The position numbers were made by a program, and so were the translations under genes. This document shows positions 40,996-49,777 of a DNA stretch of 64,000 nt, piece by piece; position 1 is the first letter of the stretch; every line of letters begins with the position of its first letter. Origin of the DNA: JAYWGN01 sp043778255 (GTDB lineage Bacteria > Bacteroidota > Bacteroidia > Chitinophagales > Chitinophagaceae); assembly GCA_043778255.1 (NCBI GenBank), contig JAYWGN010000022.1:1-64000 (forward strand), read 5' to 3'. The notes under the pieces were generated by a model. It did no database searches. It had not been told where the DNA came from and saw only the letters and a list, made by a program, of their open reading frames with translations.

Positions 40996-41937
40996 TTAGT
41001 TACCACCACCAGTATTTTTTTTACTTTTATCAAGTAGTTTTTGTTCTAATTTATTACCATCTTTATCTATCAATATATCGTTTACTTTTTCTTTATTTTC
41101 CTTAGTACTTAAGGGGCAATTACACATCACTTTTTCAGTATGTTTCCATACTCCATTTTCCCATTTTAAGCCCTCGTAGTCGCCATCGGCTACATAAGTA
41201 TCTCGTTGGTTTACAAAGCCAGTTTCGCTGCTTAGGTGGTCGTATATTATCATGTTTTGCTCCTCATCATAACTTACTTTTATTTTGCTATCTTTTTTAT
41301 ACTCCAATCCTATACGGTTAATTATGCCACGGGTTGTATGTTGTATATATGGCCCACCAAATATTGGCTGTTGGGCATCGTTAAAGGTGAGTACTTCTAT
41401 CCATTTTTTATTGCTAGTGCTGTTATTTTCATCAAAGCCAATAAGGGTATAATATTTTTTACCTTGCCACTCATTAAGTAATATTTTGTAGTACAAAGCA
41501 CCAATCCAATTACGGTTATCATTTACAGCGGTTAGTTCCTCCATAAACTCGGAGTTGTCAATAAGTGGCACTATTTTAAGTTTACCATCTGGTGTTTTAT
41601 ATTGTACTACGCCACGTTGCCGTATTTTATCTTTGCTCCTTTCTACCTCCCATGTAAATAGGCGAAAGCTACTATCGGGTGCTACCACTTTTGCAATTTG
41701 CACACTATCAAATGCAAATTTAAAACTGTTTTTTATAGCCAACGACCTTACCAATACTTTGGTAAATACACTGTCGCTCAGTAGCCGATTAGTAGCTGAT
41801 ATTTCGTTGCTTATTCGCCAAGCTAATATACTCAAACTGTCCTGCTTTTTGTTCAGTATTTTTAATTCAGCTTTGCTAAATGTTTGTGCCTGTGCAAACA
41901 TACCTACAAATAAAAAGGCGATTATAATTCGTAACAT
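40996..41937 (-). CDS. Secreted protein of unknown function
   Basis: 313 residues with signal peptide MLRIIIAFLFVGMFAQAQ. The body alternates beta-rich and Lys/Asn-rich stretches, including YYTLIGFDENNSTSNKKWIE and IGLEYKKDSKIKVSYDEEQN. A CNCPLS cysteine pair lies near residue 275 before a Lys-rich, poly-Gly C-terminus. I recognise this as a common Bacteroidota hypothetical type, but no enzymatic motif is visible. It lies downstream of the heptose cluster on the same strand (gap 36 bases to gmhB), so it may be read through from it. Confidence 0.7.
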   Translation of the reverse strand: MLRIIIAFLFVGMFAQAQTFSKAELKILNKKQDSLSILAWRISNEISATNRLLSDSVFTKVLVRSLAIKNSFKFAFDSVQIAKVVAPDSSFRLFTWEVERSKDKIRQRGVVQYKTPDGKLKIVPLIDNSEFMEELTAVNDNRNWIGALYYKILLNEWQGKKYYTLIGFDENNSTSNKKWIEVLTFNDAQQPIFGGPYIQHTTRGIINRIGLEYKKDSKIKVSYDEEQNMIIYDHLSSETGFVNQRDTYVADGDYEGLKWENGVWKHTEKVMCNCPLSTKENKEKVNDILIDKDGNKLEQKLLDKSKKNTGGGN

Positions 41938-41973
41938 AGTAGTAGCATTTATAGTTAATATAAAGGTATGTAT

Positions 41974-42522
41974 TTACTTTAGTTGTTGCATATAATGAGT
42001 AGCGGCAAGTAGGTTTTCAAATTGATAATCTATACTATTATGTGGCATTGTGTAAGGCTTATTAGTAGTAGTTACCAATACAGTTTGCATACCGGCATTA
42101 CGTCCAAATAGCATATCACTCATATTATTACCTACCATTATACTTTGCTTTAAGTTAATAGTTGGGTAGTCGGCTAAGGCATCAAAAGCCATACCTGCAT
42201 TAGGTTTGCGGTGTGTGTCATTATCATTTAATGCACTACAGTAATATATTTTATCAATTGTACCACCGTGGAATTTAATATTGTTTACTAAGTGGTTATG
42301 TATGTTAGTAAGGTCGTCATCGGTCATTAATTTTTTGCCAATTCCTTTTTGATTGGTTACAATAAATATTTTGTTAAAAATGTTTTTGAGTATTGGCAAA
42401 GCTTCATATATGTAGTTATATATTTTTAATTCGCTTATATGCTTTACATAATCACTAGGCAATTCCTCATTTAATACTCCATCTCTATCTAAAAAAAGTG
42501 CTGAGTTTTCGGTAATAATCAT
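41974..42522 (-). CDS. gmhB: D-glycero-manno-heptose bisphosphate phosphatase (HAD family)
   Basis: 182 residues. LFLDRDGVLNEE is HAD motif I (Asp nucleophile), IFIVTNQKGIGK motif II, HRKPNAGMAFDAL with its Lys motif III, and VGNNMSDMLFGRNAGMQTV motif IV. The set matches GmhB and the histidinol-phosphatase subgroup; the missing Cys-rich zinc loop is only partly replaced by YYCSALNDNDTH. It removes the C7 phosphate from heptose 1,7-bisphosphate. Its start overlaps the stop of the nucleotidyltransferase gene by four bases (ATGA type), showing translational coupling. Confidence 0.85.
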   Translation of the reverse strand: MIITENSALFLDRDGVLNEELPSDYVKHISELKIYNYIYEALPILKNIFNKIFIVTNQKGIGKKLMTDDDLTNIHNHLVNNIKFHGGTIDKIYYCSALNDNDTHRKPNAGMAFDALADYPTINLKQSIMVGNNMSDMLFGRNAGMQTVLVTTTNKPYTMPHNSIDYQFENLLAATHYMQQLK

Positions 42523-43211
42523 AATTTGTTTTTTAAATCTATTTGAGCTTTTGCATAATCGGTTGGTATACCTATATCAATAAAATATCCGTTCTGTGGT
42601 ATAGCTTCAAAGTGCAATTGTTGTACATATTTTTCTAAATAATCTTTTTCAAACGAAAATTTATTGTTCAATTTCAACGTTGCAAAATGTTGTGTATTTA
42701 ATATATACACACCAGTATTTATTAGTCCTTTTGCTACAAATTGTTTTTCGTAAAATGCAGTTATTTTTTTACCATCAGTAGTAACAATTCCGTATCGGTC
42801 TATCTGTTCCATTTCTTTCAAAAAAAGGGTACAGCTCACATTGTTTTTGAATTGTAACAAAGCTGTTTCATTTAATGTATAGGCAAAGTAAGTATCGCCA
42901 TTAAGTACTAGCACATTGGTTTGGGTAGTATGTACCAAACTGTTAAGTATAGCACCACCCGTACCAAGTGGTTCAATTTCTTTACTACATACTATTGTAA
43001 ATGGGTAGTGTTGTTTGCTTATGTACTCTTCTATTATTTCACTTTTATAACCAACCGAAAGTATAAATTTTGTGATGCCTTGTTGGTACCCGTAATGCAA
43101 TACATATTCTAAAAATGGCACACCATTCACTATGGCCATACACTTAGGCACATCACTCACTACACTCTGTAACCGTGTACCCAAGCCACCTGCAAGTATA
43201 ATTGCATCCAT
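42519..43211 (-). CDS. hddC: Sugar-1-phosphate nucleotidyltransferase, probably heptose-1-phosphate guanylyltransferase
   Basis: 230 residues, the size of HddC. AIILAGGLGTRLQSVVSDVPKC is the NTP-binding signature, LVLNGDTYF the metal-binding Asp region, EPLGTGGAIL the substrate loop, and PQNGYFIDIGIPTDY the C-terminal block. In context with gmhA and gmhB, a D-glycero-D-manno-heptose 1-phosphate guanylyltransferase (GDP-heptose route) is likely, but a mannose- or glucose-type specificity cannot be excluded from sequence. It overlaps gmhB by four bases and is separated from gmhA by about 150 bases of AT-rich DNA. The HddA kinase is not in the window. Confidence 0.7.
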   Translation of the reverse strand: MDAIILAGGLGTRLQSVVSDVPKCMAIVNGVPFLEYVLHYGYQQGITKFILSVGYKSEIIEEYISKQHYPFTIVCSKEIEPLGTGGAILNSLVHTTQTNVLVLNGDTYFAYTLNETALLQFKNNVSCTLFLKEMEQIDRYGIVTTDGKKITAFYEKQFVAKGLINTGVYILNTQHFATLKLNNKFSFEKDYLEKYVQQLHFEAIPQNGYFIDIGIPTDYAKAQIDLKNKL

Positions 43212-43362
43212 TATTTTAATTTATGATTTTAGGTTTTTGATTTGTTGTGTTTCTAAGTCTTTACAATTTATATTATAATTTATTTCTTTTTTATTTTCCA
43301 AATCAAAATATTTGCAACTCAAATTCTCTTAGTACTTTTTAAATAAATCTTAAATTTAAAAT

Positions 43363-43935
43363 CTAAAATATTGCCGCCTCTACCAACTCACATATTATAT
43401 GCCCAATAGTAATATGGCTTTCTTGTATGCGGGGTGTATCGTTACTTGGCACATTTACCAAATAATCACTTATAGCAGCCATAGCTCCACCTGTACTGCC
43501 TGTAAAGCCAATAGTAATCATGCCTTTTAGTATAGCTTCGCTAAATGCATTTACAATATTTTTACTATTGCCACTTGTACTAAGCCCAATAAGCACATCA
43601 CCTTTTACACCTATGCCTTTTACTAATCGGCTGTATATTACATCGTAACTATAATCGTTGGCCACTGCCGTTAAGTAGCTTGTATTACAATGCAAAGCCT
43701 CTGCTGGTAAGGCTTCCCTATCTTTATAAAAACGTCCACTAAATTCTGCAGCCAAATGTTGTGCATCGGCAGCACTACCACCATTACCACAAAACAAAAC
43801 TTTATTTCCATTTTTAAATGCCGCAGTTACAGCAAGTACACATTGCTCAATTGTACCCATTAAGGTTGGGTTGGTAAGTATTTGTTGTTTGGTAGCTATT
43901 GATGCTTGTATTATATCCGTTATTTTTTGTTGCAT
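43363..43935 (-). CDS. gmhA: Sedoheptulose 7-phosphate isomerase
   Basis: 190 residues, single SIS domain. VLFCGNGGSAADAQHLAAEF carries the phosphosugar loop and the Gln/His/Glu of GmhA, SGRFYKDR follows, and GLSTSGNSKNI is the second SIS loop. RIQESHITIGHIICEL near the C-terminus supplies the catalytic Glu and His. It turns sedoheptulose 7-phosphate into D-glycero-D-manno-heptose 7-phosphate, the first committed heptose step. Its start lies four bases from the end of the methyltransferase gene. Confidence 0.93.
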   Translation of the reverse strand: MQQKITDIIQASIATKQQILTNPTLMGTIEQCVLAVTAAFKNGNKVLFCGNGGSAADAQHLAAEFSGRFYKDREALPAEALHCNTSYLTAVANDYSYDVIYSRLVKGIGVKGDVLIGLSTSGNSKNIVNAFSEAILKGMITIGFTGSTGGAMAAISDYLVNVPSNDTPRIQESHITIGHIICELVEAAIF

Positions 43936-43939
43936 AGTA

Positions 43940-44665
43940 TTATTGTATTTTAAATGCTGTAAAATAATAATTGTTGGCTGCTGCTATTAATTCCATATTA
44001 ATATAGTACGATTTTACAAAATTATCGTATGCCAAAAATTCATGTGTGGGTACCAAAAACTCATCAAACAATATAATATCGCCCTGCTTTAAGTAAGGTG
44101 CTATTGAAGTTAATATATATAGTGTACTTGAGTACAAATCAGCATCGAGGTGAATAATTTTTTTTGTAGTAGTACTTATTTGTTCGGTAAACTGAGGAAA
44201 TGTTTGTTGAAACAACCCTTTATGAAACTGCACCCTACTATCTGTAATATTGGGTGGCAATGAGTTTGTGCCCATTGCACCTTTTTTAAATGGCCCCCAA
44301 TCCTCAGGTAACCCTTCAAACGTATCGAACCCATGAAAAGTACTATTTGCATTTTTATGTTGATCAACCCACCACTTAAAACTACTACCACCACATACAC
44401 CAAATTCGAGGTATTGTATATCGGCAGTAAGTATTTGAGTATCTAGTAAGTATTGGTATAATTTTTCACGTTTGTTATAATCAAATTTGCGGAGAGGAAA
44501 ATCGTTAAACGGTATTTTTCCCTTATGTGCATTTGCAAATTTTGATAATCTACTCAAATAAGCAGCGTTACGAAATATATTTTCAAACGGTGAAAACAGT
44601 ACATGAAGTTTTGAAAAAATAAAAACTTTTTTAAAAAACCGAGCCAATTGTATTGATGTATTCAT
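43940..44665 (-). CDS. TylF/MycF-type SAM-dependent O-methyltransferase
   Basis: 241 residues. YLEFGVCGGSSFKWW (about residues 81-95) is the SAM loop, FHGFDTFEGLPEDWG a second conserved block, and IHLDADLYSSTL (about 168-179) the Asp-x-Asp metal site of macrocin O-methyltransferase (TylF) relatives. These enzymes methylate sugar hydroxyls in antibiotics and surface glycans. It is the first gene of the heptose operon, so its acceptor is probably a heptose-containing or other surface sugar; this is inference from position. Confidence 0.85.
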   Translation of the reverse strand: MNTSIQLARFFKKVFIFSKLHVLFSPFENIFRNAAYLSRLSKFANAHKGKIPFNDFPLRKFDYNKREKLYQYLLDTQILTADIQYLEFGVCGGSSFKWWVDQHKNANSTFHGFDTFEGLPEDWGPFKKGAMGTNSLPPNITDSRVQFHKGLFQQTFPQFTEQISTTTKKIIHLDADLYSSTLYILTSIAPYLKQGDIILFDEFLVPTHEFLAYDNFVKSYYINMELIAAANNYYFTAFKIQ

Positions 44666-44781
44666 AAACGGTGCAAGTTAAACAAAATAGTTAAATTTTT
44701 TGCGATAGCAAATAAAACCATAACTATACTAACAGTTACAATGTATTGCAAAATAGATTTTATCAAAAAAATATTTTGCCT

Positions 44782-44789
44782 TACATTTG
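44782..44789 (+). promoter_or_regulatory. -7 box (TACATTTG) of tRNA-Ser(UGA)
   Basis: It matches TAnnTTTG and ends five bases before the tRNA, so transcription would start at the mature 5' end or a base or two from it. Confidence 0.45.
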
Positions 44790-44793
44790 CATC

Positions 44794-44878
44794 GGAGAGA
44801 TGGCAGAGCGGTCGAATGCGGCGGTCTTGAAAACCGTTGAAGCGAAAGTTTCCGGGGGTTCGAATCCCTCTCTCTCCG
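44794..44878 (+). tRNA. tRNA-Ser(UGA)
   Basis: An 85-base class II tRNA with acceptor GGAGAGA/TCTCTCC, anticodon stem GCGGT/ACCGT, loop CTTGAAA (TGA at 44828-44830), a long variable arm and T-loop GTTCGAATC. The discriminator is G, as required for serine tRNAs. It reads UCA. Confidence 0.95.
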
Positions 44879-44880
44879 CA

Positions 44881-44906
44881 AAGGCTTTTTACAAAGCCTT
44901 TTTTTT
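44881..44906 (+). terminator. Terminator after tRNA-Ser(UGA)
   Basis: AAGGCTTT (44881-44888) pairs with AAAGCCTT (44893-44900) around TTAC, followed by TTTTTT. Confidence 0.8.
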
Positions 44907-45006
44907 ATATTTTTTATTTATTGGCAAATGCATTTAACCTAAGTTATACTTACCATAACATTGTAAGCATTTCATTTTCCAATTTTACCATTTCAACTAA
45001 TACAGT

Positions 45007-45014
45007 TATTTTTG
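45007..45014 (+). promoter_or_regulatory. -7 box (TATTTTTG) upstream of glmS
   Basis: It lies 22 bases before the glmS ATG. No clear -33 element is seen, and no glmS ribozyme-like structure fits in the short leader. Confidence 0.35.
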
Positions 45015-45036
45015 TAAATACTTTAAACAAAATAAT

Positions 45037-46872
45037 ATGTGTGGAATAGTTGGTTACATTGGCTTTAGGGAGGCTTATCCCGTAGTAATTAAGGGACTTA
45101 AACGATTGGAATACCGAGGTTATGATAGTAGTGGTATTGCACTTATTAATGATGGATTAAAAGTATATAAAAAGAAAGGAAAAGTAGCCGAATTGGAGGA
45201 ATATACTATTGGCAAAAATGTACAAAGCCATATAGCAATAGGCCATACTCGTTGGGCTACACATGGCGAACCTAGCGACCGTAATGCCCACCCACACCAA
45301 AGCCAAAGTGGACGATTGGCAATGATACATAACGGCATTATAGAAAATTATGCTGCTATAAAAAGTGAACTCATAAGTAAAAATTACACATTTACAAGTG
45401 ATACAGATACTGAGGTACTACTTAACTTTATAGAGGAAATTCAAAAAAATAATAATTGCGAATTAGAAGAAGCCGTAAGAGTAGCCCTCAAAAGAGTGGT
45501 AGGCGCTTACTGTATATTGGTAATAGATAATAACGACCCTACCACCATAATAGCTGCTCGTAAAGGTAGCCCAATGGTAATTGGCATTGGCAAAGGCGAA
45601 CATTTTATAGCTAGTGATGCATCGCCAATAATAGAATATACTAAAGATGTAGTGTATGTAAATGACTTTGAACTAGCTATAGTAAAGGCGGATGAATTGG
45701 TGCTTAAAAACTTAGGCAACGAAAAAATAACTCCTTACATACAACAACTTGATATGGAACTAGCTGCCATTGAAAAGGGCGGTTACGACCACTTTATGCT
45801 TAAAGAAATATTTGAACAACCAGCTACTATACAAGATTGTTTGCGTGGTAGGTTAGACGCCGTAGAAGGCACTATAACTATGAGTGGTGTAGATACTTAT
45901 ATGGAACAAATTATAAATGCACATCGTATAATTATGATAGCCTGTGGTACTAGTTGGCATGCAGGTTTGGTAGCCGAATATATATTTGAAGAGCTAACCC
46001 GAATACCCGTAGAGGTAGAGTATGCTAGTGAATTTAGGTACCGTAACCCAGTTGTAAATAAAGGCGATGTAATAATAGCCATAAGCCAAAGTGGCGAAAC
46101 TGCCGATACACTTGTAGCCATAGAAAAAGCTAAAGAAAATGGTGCTATAATATTTGGCGTGGTAAATGCCGTGGGTAGTAGCATAGCTCGTAACAGCCAT
46201 GCTGGTGCATATACCCATAGCGGCCCCGAAATTGGTGTGGCTAGTACCAAAGCATTTACAGGACAGCTTGCTGTACTTACCATGATGGCACTTAAAATAG
46301 GCTTCGCCAAAAAAACAATAGACGAAGAACTGTACAAACACTTACTAAAAGAGCTACATGCCATACCCGAAAAAGTAACGACCATACTTAATAACATAGA
46401 ACCTTTAAAAGCTATTGCCACTAAGTATATGAATGCCACAGACTTTTTATATTTGGGTAGAGGTTACAACTTTCCCATAGCATTAGAAGGCGCATTAAAG
46501 CTTAAAGAAATAAGTTATATACATGCCGAGGGCTACCCTGCTGCCGAAATGAAACATGGACCAATTGCACTAGTAGATGAAAATTTGCCCGTTGTATTTG
46601 TAGCTACTAAAGATACTTACCACGAAAAAGTGGTGAGCAATATGCAAGAGATAAAAGCCCGTAAAGGCAAGGTCATAAGCATTTACACCGAAGGTGATAC
46701 TATAACACCCGAACTAAGCAACGACAGCTATGCCATACCCGAAACCCACGAAATATTGGCCCCAATGCTTAGTGTAATACCTATGCAATTGTTAAGTTAT
46801 TATATTGGTACAGGTAAAGGCATTAATGTAGATATGCCTCGTAATTTGGCCAAGAGTGTAACGGTGGAATAG
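45037..46872 (+). CDS. glmS: Glutamine-fructose-6-phosphate aminotransferase (isomerizing)
   Basis: 611 residues. MCGIVGYIG gives the N-terminal nucleophile Cys after Met removal, GLKRLEYRGYDSSGIA and GHTRWATHGEP mark the glutaminase domain. Two SIS domains follow (ACGTSWHAG and SQSGETADTL; LGRGYNFPIALEGALKLKEI), and PRNLAKSVTVE is the conserved tail. It makes glucosamine 6-phosphate, the entry to UDP-GlcNAc for murein and lipid A. Followed by the DUF4954 gene after 45 bases of GATAATTTG repeats. Confidence 0.97.
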   Translation: MCGIVGYIGFREAYPVVIKGLKRLEYRGYDSSGIALINDGLKVYKKKGKVAELEEYTIGKNVQSHIAIGHTRWATHGEPSDRNAHPHQSQSGRLAMIHNGIIENYAAIKSELISKNYTFTSDTDTEVLLNFIEEIQKNNNCELEEAVRVALKRVVGAYCILVIDNNDPTTIIAARKGSPMVIGIGKGEHFIASDASPIIEYTKDVVYVNDFELAIVKADELVLKNLGNEKITPYIQQLDMELAAIEKGGYDHFMLKEIFEQPATIQDCLRGRLDAVEGTITMSGVDTYMEQIINAHRIIMIACGTSWHAGLVAEYIFEELTRIPVEVEYASEFRYRNPVVNKGDVIIAISQSGETADTLVAIEKAKENGAIIFGVVNAVGSSIARNSHAGAYTHSGPEIGVASTKAFTGQLAVLTMMALKIGFAKKTIDEELYKHLLKELHAIPEKVTTILNNIEPLKAIATKYMNATDFLYLGRGYNFPIALEGALKLKEISYIHAEGYPAAEMKHGPIALVDENLPVVFVATKDTYHEKVVSNMQEIKARKGKVISIYTEGDTITPELSNDSYAIPETHEILAPMLSVIPMQLLSYYIGTGKGINVDMPRNLAKSVTVE

Positions 46873-46875
46873 AGC

Positions 46876-46910
46876 TAATTTGATAATTTGATAATGGGAT
46901 AATTTGATAT
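46876..46910. repeat. GATAATTTG short tandem repeats
   Basis: Three copies of a GATAATTTG-like unit between glmS and the next gene. The same word occurs at 10719-10764. Confidence 0.6.
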
Positions 46911-46917
46911 TAAAAGA

Positions 46918-49125
46918 ATGAACGAAATAAAAAAAATACCAGTAAGTGAGCTAGGGTACAATTATATACCCAACCAATATATACCAAAGGGTGAGGATGA
47001 ATACCACTTACGCTACCACCAAAACCGTAGTGGCATTACTTATAAAAGCCTAAGTGCTTACGAACTTGAAGTGCTAGTACGTAACCGAAATACTAGTGAT
47101 AACTGGAATAATGTATTGGTTAGCGAAAAATTTAACCCCGAGTTGGTAAAAAATAATAAGTTTTTTGGGTTGGTTCGTATTGGTAATTTAGAGCCATTAT
47201 ACTTGGAGTTTCATAGTGTACGTTTCCCTGTAGGTATATACAACAGCACCATTATAAGCACCGACCTTGGACACAATGTAGTAATAGATAATGTTAACTA
47301 CCTAAGCCATTATATTATAGGTAATGATGTAATAATTGTAAACGTAAATGAACTGGTTAATACCAACTATAGCAAATTTGGTAATGGTATAGTAAAAGAT
47401 GGTGAAACCGAAACTACTCGTATATGGATGGAACTCTGTAACGAAAACGGTGGCCGAAGTGTAATACCATTTAGCGGTATGCTGCCTGGCGATGCTTACT
47501 TATGGACACGTAATAGAGACGATACCAAGTTGTTGGAAAAATTTAAAATATTTACAGAAAATCAGCTGGAAACCAAACGTGGTTATTATGGTAAAATAGG
47601 CGACCGAACCGTAATAAAAAATTGCAAAATGCTAAAGGATGTGTGGATTGGTAGCGATGCTTACTTAAAAGGTGCCAACAAAATAAAAAATGTAACCGTA
47701 AATAGTGATGCCGAAAGGAAGAGCCAAATTGGTGAAGGATGCGAAATAGTAAATGGTATTGTTGGCTATGGCTGCCGAATATTTTATGGCGTAAAAGCTG
47801 TAAGATTTGTAATGGCTAGCCACTCCCAATTAAAGTATGGTGCTAGGCTAATTAACAGCTACCTTGGCGATAATGCTACTATTAGTTGCTGCGAGGTATT
47901 GAACTCACTCATATTCCCTAGCCATGAGCAGCACCACAACAATTCGTTTTTGTGTGCAGCACTTATAATGGGGCAAAGTAACTTAGCGGCTGGTGCTACC
48001 ATTGGTAGTAATCATAATAGCCGTGCCGCCGATGGCGAAATTATAGCTAACCGAGGCTTTTGGCCTGGCTTATGTGTAAGCCTAAAACACAATGCAAAAT
48101 TTGCCTCATTTACCATAGTAGCCAAAGGCGATTATAGTTACGAATTAAACATTCCCTTACCGTTTTCGTTGGTAAGTATAGAGGAACATAATAACTGCTT
48201 AACCGTAATGCCAGCTTATTGGTTTATGTACAATATGTATGCATTACAACGTAATGCAACCAAATATGCCGAAAGAGATAGGCGTACCAATAAAATACAA
48301 TTGCTAGAGTTTAACTACCTAGCACCCGATACTGCTAATGAAATAATAGATGCTATAATACTATTAGAAACCCTTGTAGGAAAGGCATACATACTACACC
48401 AACAAAAGAAAAAAACAACTGATGCTGCTTCGCAAAAAATAGGTGCTACCTTACTAGCTGAACAAAATGTAGTAATTGAAACGTTAGAAGTGGTGGCCAA
48501 TGAATTTGAAAATAGCCATAGAAATGTAAAACTATTGAAAGTACAACAGGCCTACAATAGCTATAAGCTTATGCTCAAATATTATGTATTTGAAACTATG
48601 CTACAACATTGTATTGCAAATAATTTGGTTAAAAAAAGCGAACTCAAAAATGCATTTACCCCAAACAATATAATAACCAAATGGGAAAATGTAGGTGGAC
48701 AACTAATACCAACCGAAAGAGTAAATACTTTAAAAAAACAAATAAAAAATAATACTATAACCAGTTGGTTTGGTGTGAGAGATTATTATAAACTAATGGG
48801 TGAGTACTATACAACCCACAAATTGGAACATGCCATAGCTTGTATGCCTTTGGTAAGCAGTATTAACATAGCTACACTTAACAAGGCAGATGTTGTACTA
48901 ATGGCAACTGAGGTACTAGCTACTAAAGCCCTTATACAGCATAATATATACCAAAGCCGAGCTAAGGATTATGATAATGAATTTAGAAAAATGACTTACC
49001 AAAACACCAAAGAAATGGATAGGGTAATAGGTAAACTAGCCGATAATACATTTATAAATACCCAAAAACTTGAGTTAGAAAAGTATAAAAAAATGATAGA
49101 GGAATATGTAGGAAGTATAGTATAA
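46918..49125 (+). CDS. DUF4954 family protein with left-handed beta-helix
   Basis: 735 residues. The central part (about 95-430) has hexapeptide-like turns of the left-handed beta-helix kind (IIVNVNE, IKNCKMLKDVWIGSDAYLK, ISCCEVLNSLIFPSHEQ, IGSNHNSRAADGEI). The N-terminal 90 residues and C-terminal helical third belong to DUF4954, a family I recall as restricted mainly to Bacteroidota and related groups. Beta-helix proteins of this shape are often acyl- or nucleotidyl-transferases, but no catalytic His was located. The gene follows glmS in the same direction, which is suggestive of amino-sugar or envelope metabolism, nothing firmer. Confidence 0.8.
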   Translation: MNEIKKIPVSELGYNYIPNQYIPKGEDEYHLRYHQNRSGITYKSLSAYELEVLVRNRNTSDNWNNVLVSEKFNPELVKNNKFFGLVRIGNLEPLYLEFHSVRFPVGIYNSTIISTDLGHNVVIDNVNYLSHYIIGNDVIIVNVNELVNTNYSKFGNGIVKDGETETTRIWMELCNENGGRSVIPFSGMLPGDAYLWTRNRDDTKLLEKFKIFTENQLETKRGYYGKIGDRTVIKNCKMLKDVWIGSDAYLKGANKIKNVTVNSDAERKSQIGEGCEIVNGIVGYGCRIFYGVKAVRFVMASHSQLKYGARLINSYLGDNATISCCEVLNSLIFPSHEQHHNNSFLCAALIMGQSNLAAGATIGSNHNSRAADGEIIANRGFWPGLCVSLKHNAKFASFTIVAKGDYSYELNIPLPFSLVSIEEHNNCLTVMPAYWFMYNMYALQRNATKYAERDRRTNKIQLLEFNYLAPDTANEIIDAIILLETLVGKAYILHQQKKKTTDAASQKIGATLLAEQNVVIETLEVVANEFENSHRNVKLLKVQQAYNSYKLMLKYYVFETMLQHCIANNLVKKSELKNAFTPNNIITKWENVGGQLIPTERVNTLKKQIKNNTITSWFGVRDYYKLMGEYYTTHKLEHAIACMPLVSSINIATLNKADVVLMATEVLATKALIQHNIYQSRAKDYDNEFRKMTYQNTKEMDRVIGKLADNTFINTQKLELEKYKKMIEEYVGSIV

Positions 49126-49131
49126 CAAACC

Positions 49132-49776
49132 CTAATGTGCCTCATGCCATACATTACTATACTTACCAATTACTGCTGTACCATTTACAAAGTTGAGGCT
49201 TGGTATGTTAAGGTTATCTATATCGGTTTGCAGTATTTTTCTATATTTTGGAAACAGTGTACCACCACTTGCACCTGCCTGTACATCGGCATTGTATTGG
49301 TAAGCAGCATCTACCAATGTACCCCGTGGGTACATAATGCCCGGCACACCTTGCCCTCGTATATCCAACTCATTGGGGTGGTCAAGCCCTAGTGTATGCC
49401 CATACTCATGTGCTGCTGTGGTGCTGCCAATGTACAAATTTTCAGTATAAAAGTAGCCAGTATTACTCCCCAACCCATCTACAAATGATATATTAATATT
49501 GCTAGTATCTTCCACTCTTATATAATTATTTTTAGGGTTGCGGTTTGCTGCTATATCCTGTGGGGTTAGGTTAGGGTATAGCCAACAATTTATTACAAAC
49601 TGTAATGTATAGTTTTGGTTATTGTATTGCACTACACCTTTAGCTTCGTTCCAAAGGGTGCTTATTTCTGCTTCTATATTTTGCCGTAAGGCTTCATTGG
49701 CAGCATTGCCATAGAGCAATATATTAGAGCTAATTACTATTGTACTATTTGCTTCATTTATTTCTACAGTACCCAT
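49132..49776 (-). CDS. Matrixin-like (M10/metzincin) metallopeptidase without signal peptide
   Basis: 214 residues. AAHEYGHTLGLDHPNE (about residues 122-137) is a full metzincin zinc site (HExxHxxGxxH), and GIMYPRG supplies the Met-turn. VNFVNGTAVIGKY closes the protein. The start MGTVEINEANSTIVI shows no signal peptide, lipobox or membrane helix, so it is either cytoplasmic or exported by an unidentified route. The ATG lies one base after the stop of the M36 peptidase, so the two are translated from one message. The substrate is unknown. Confidence 0.8.
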   Translation of the reverse strand: MGTVEINEANSTIVISSNILLYGNAANEALRQNIEAEISTLWNEAKGVVQYNNQNYTLQFVINCWLYPNLTPQDIAANRNPKNNYIRVEDTSNINISFVDGLGSNTGYFYTENLYIGSTTAAHEYGHTLGLDHPNELDIRGQGVPGIMYPRGTLVDAAYQYNADVQAGASGGTLFPKYRKILQTDIDNLNIPSLNFVNGTAVIGKYSNVWHEAH

Positions 49777-49777
49777 G

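Noticed and set aside
45015..45036. glmS ribozyme or riboswitch in the leader
   Set aside because: The leader between the -7 box and the ATG is only about 20 bases long, far too short.
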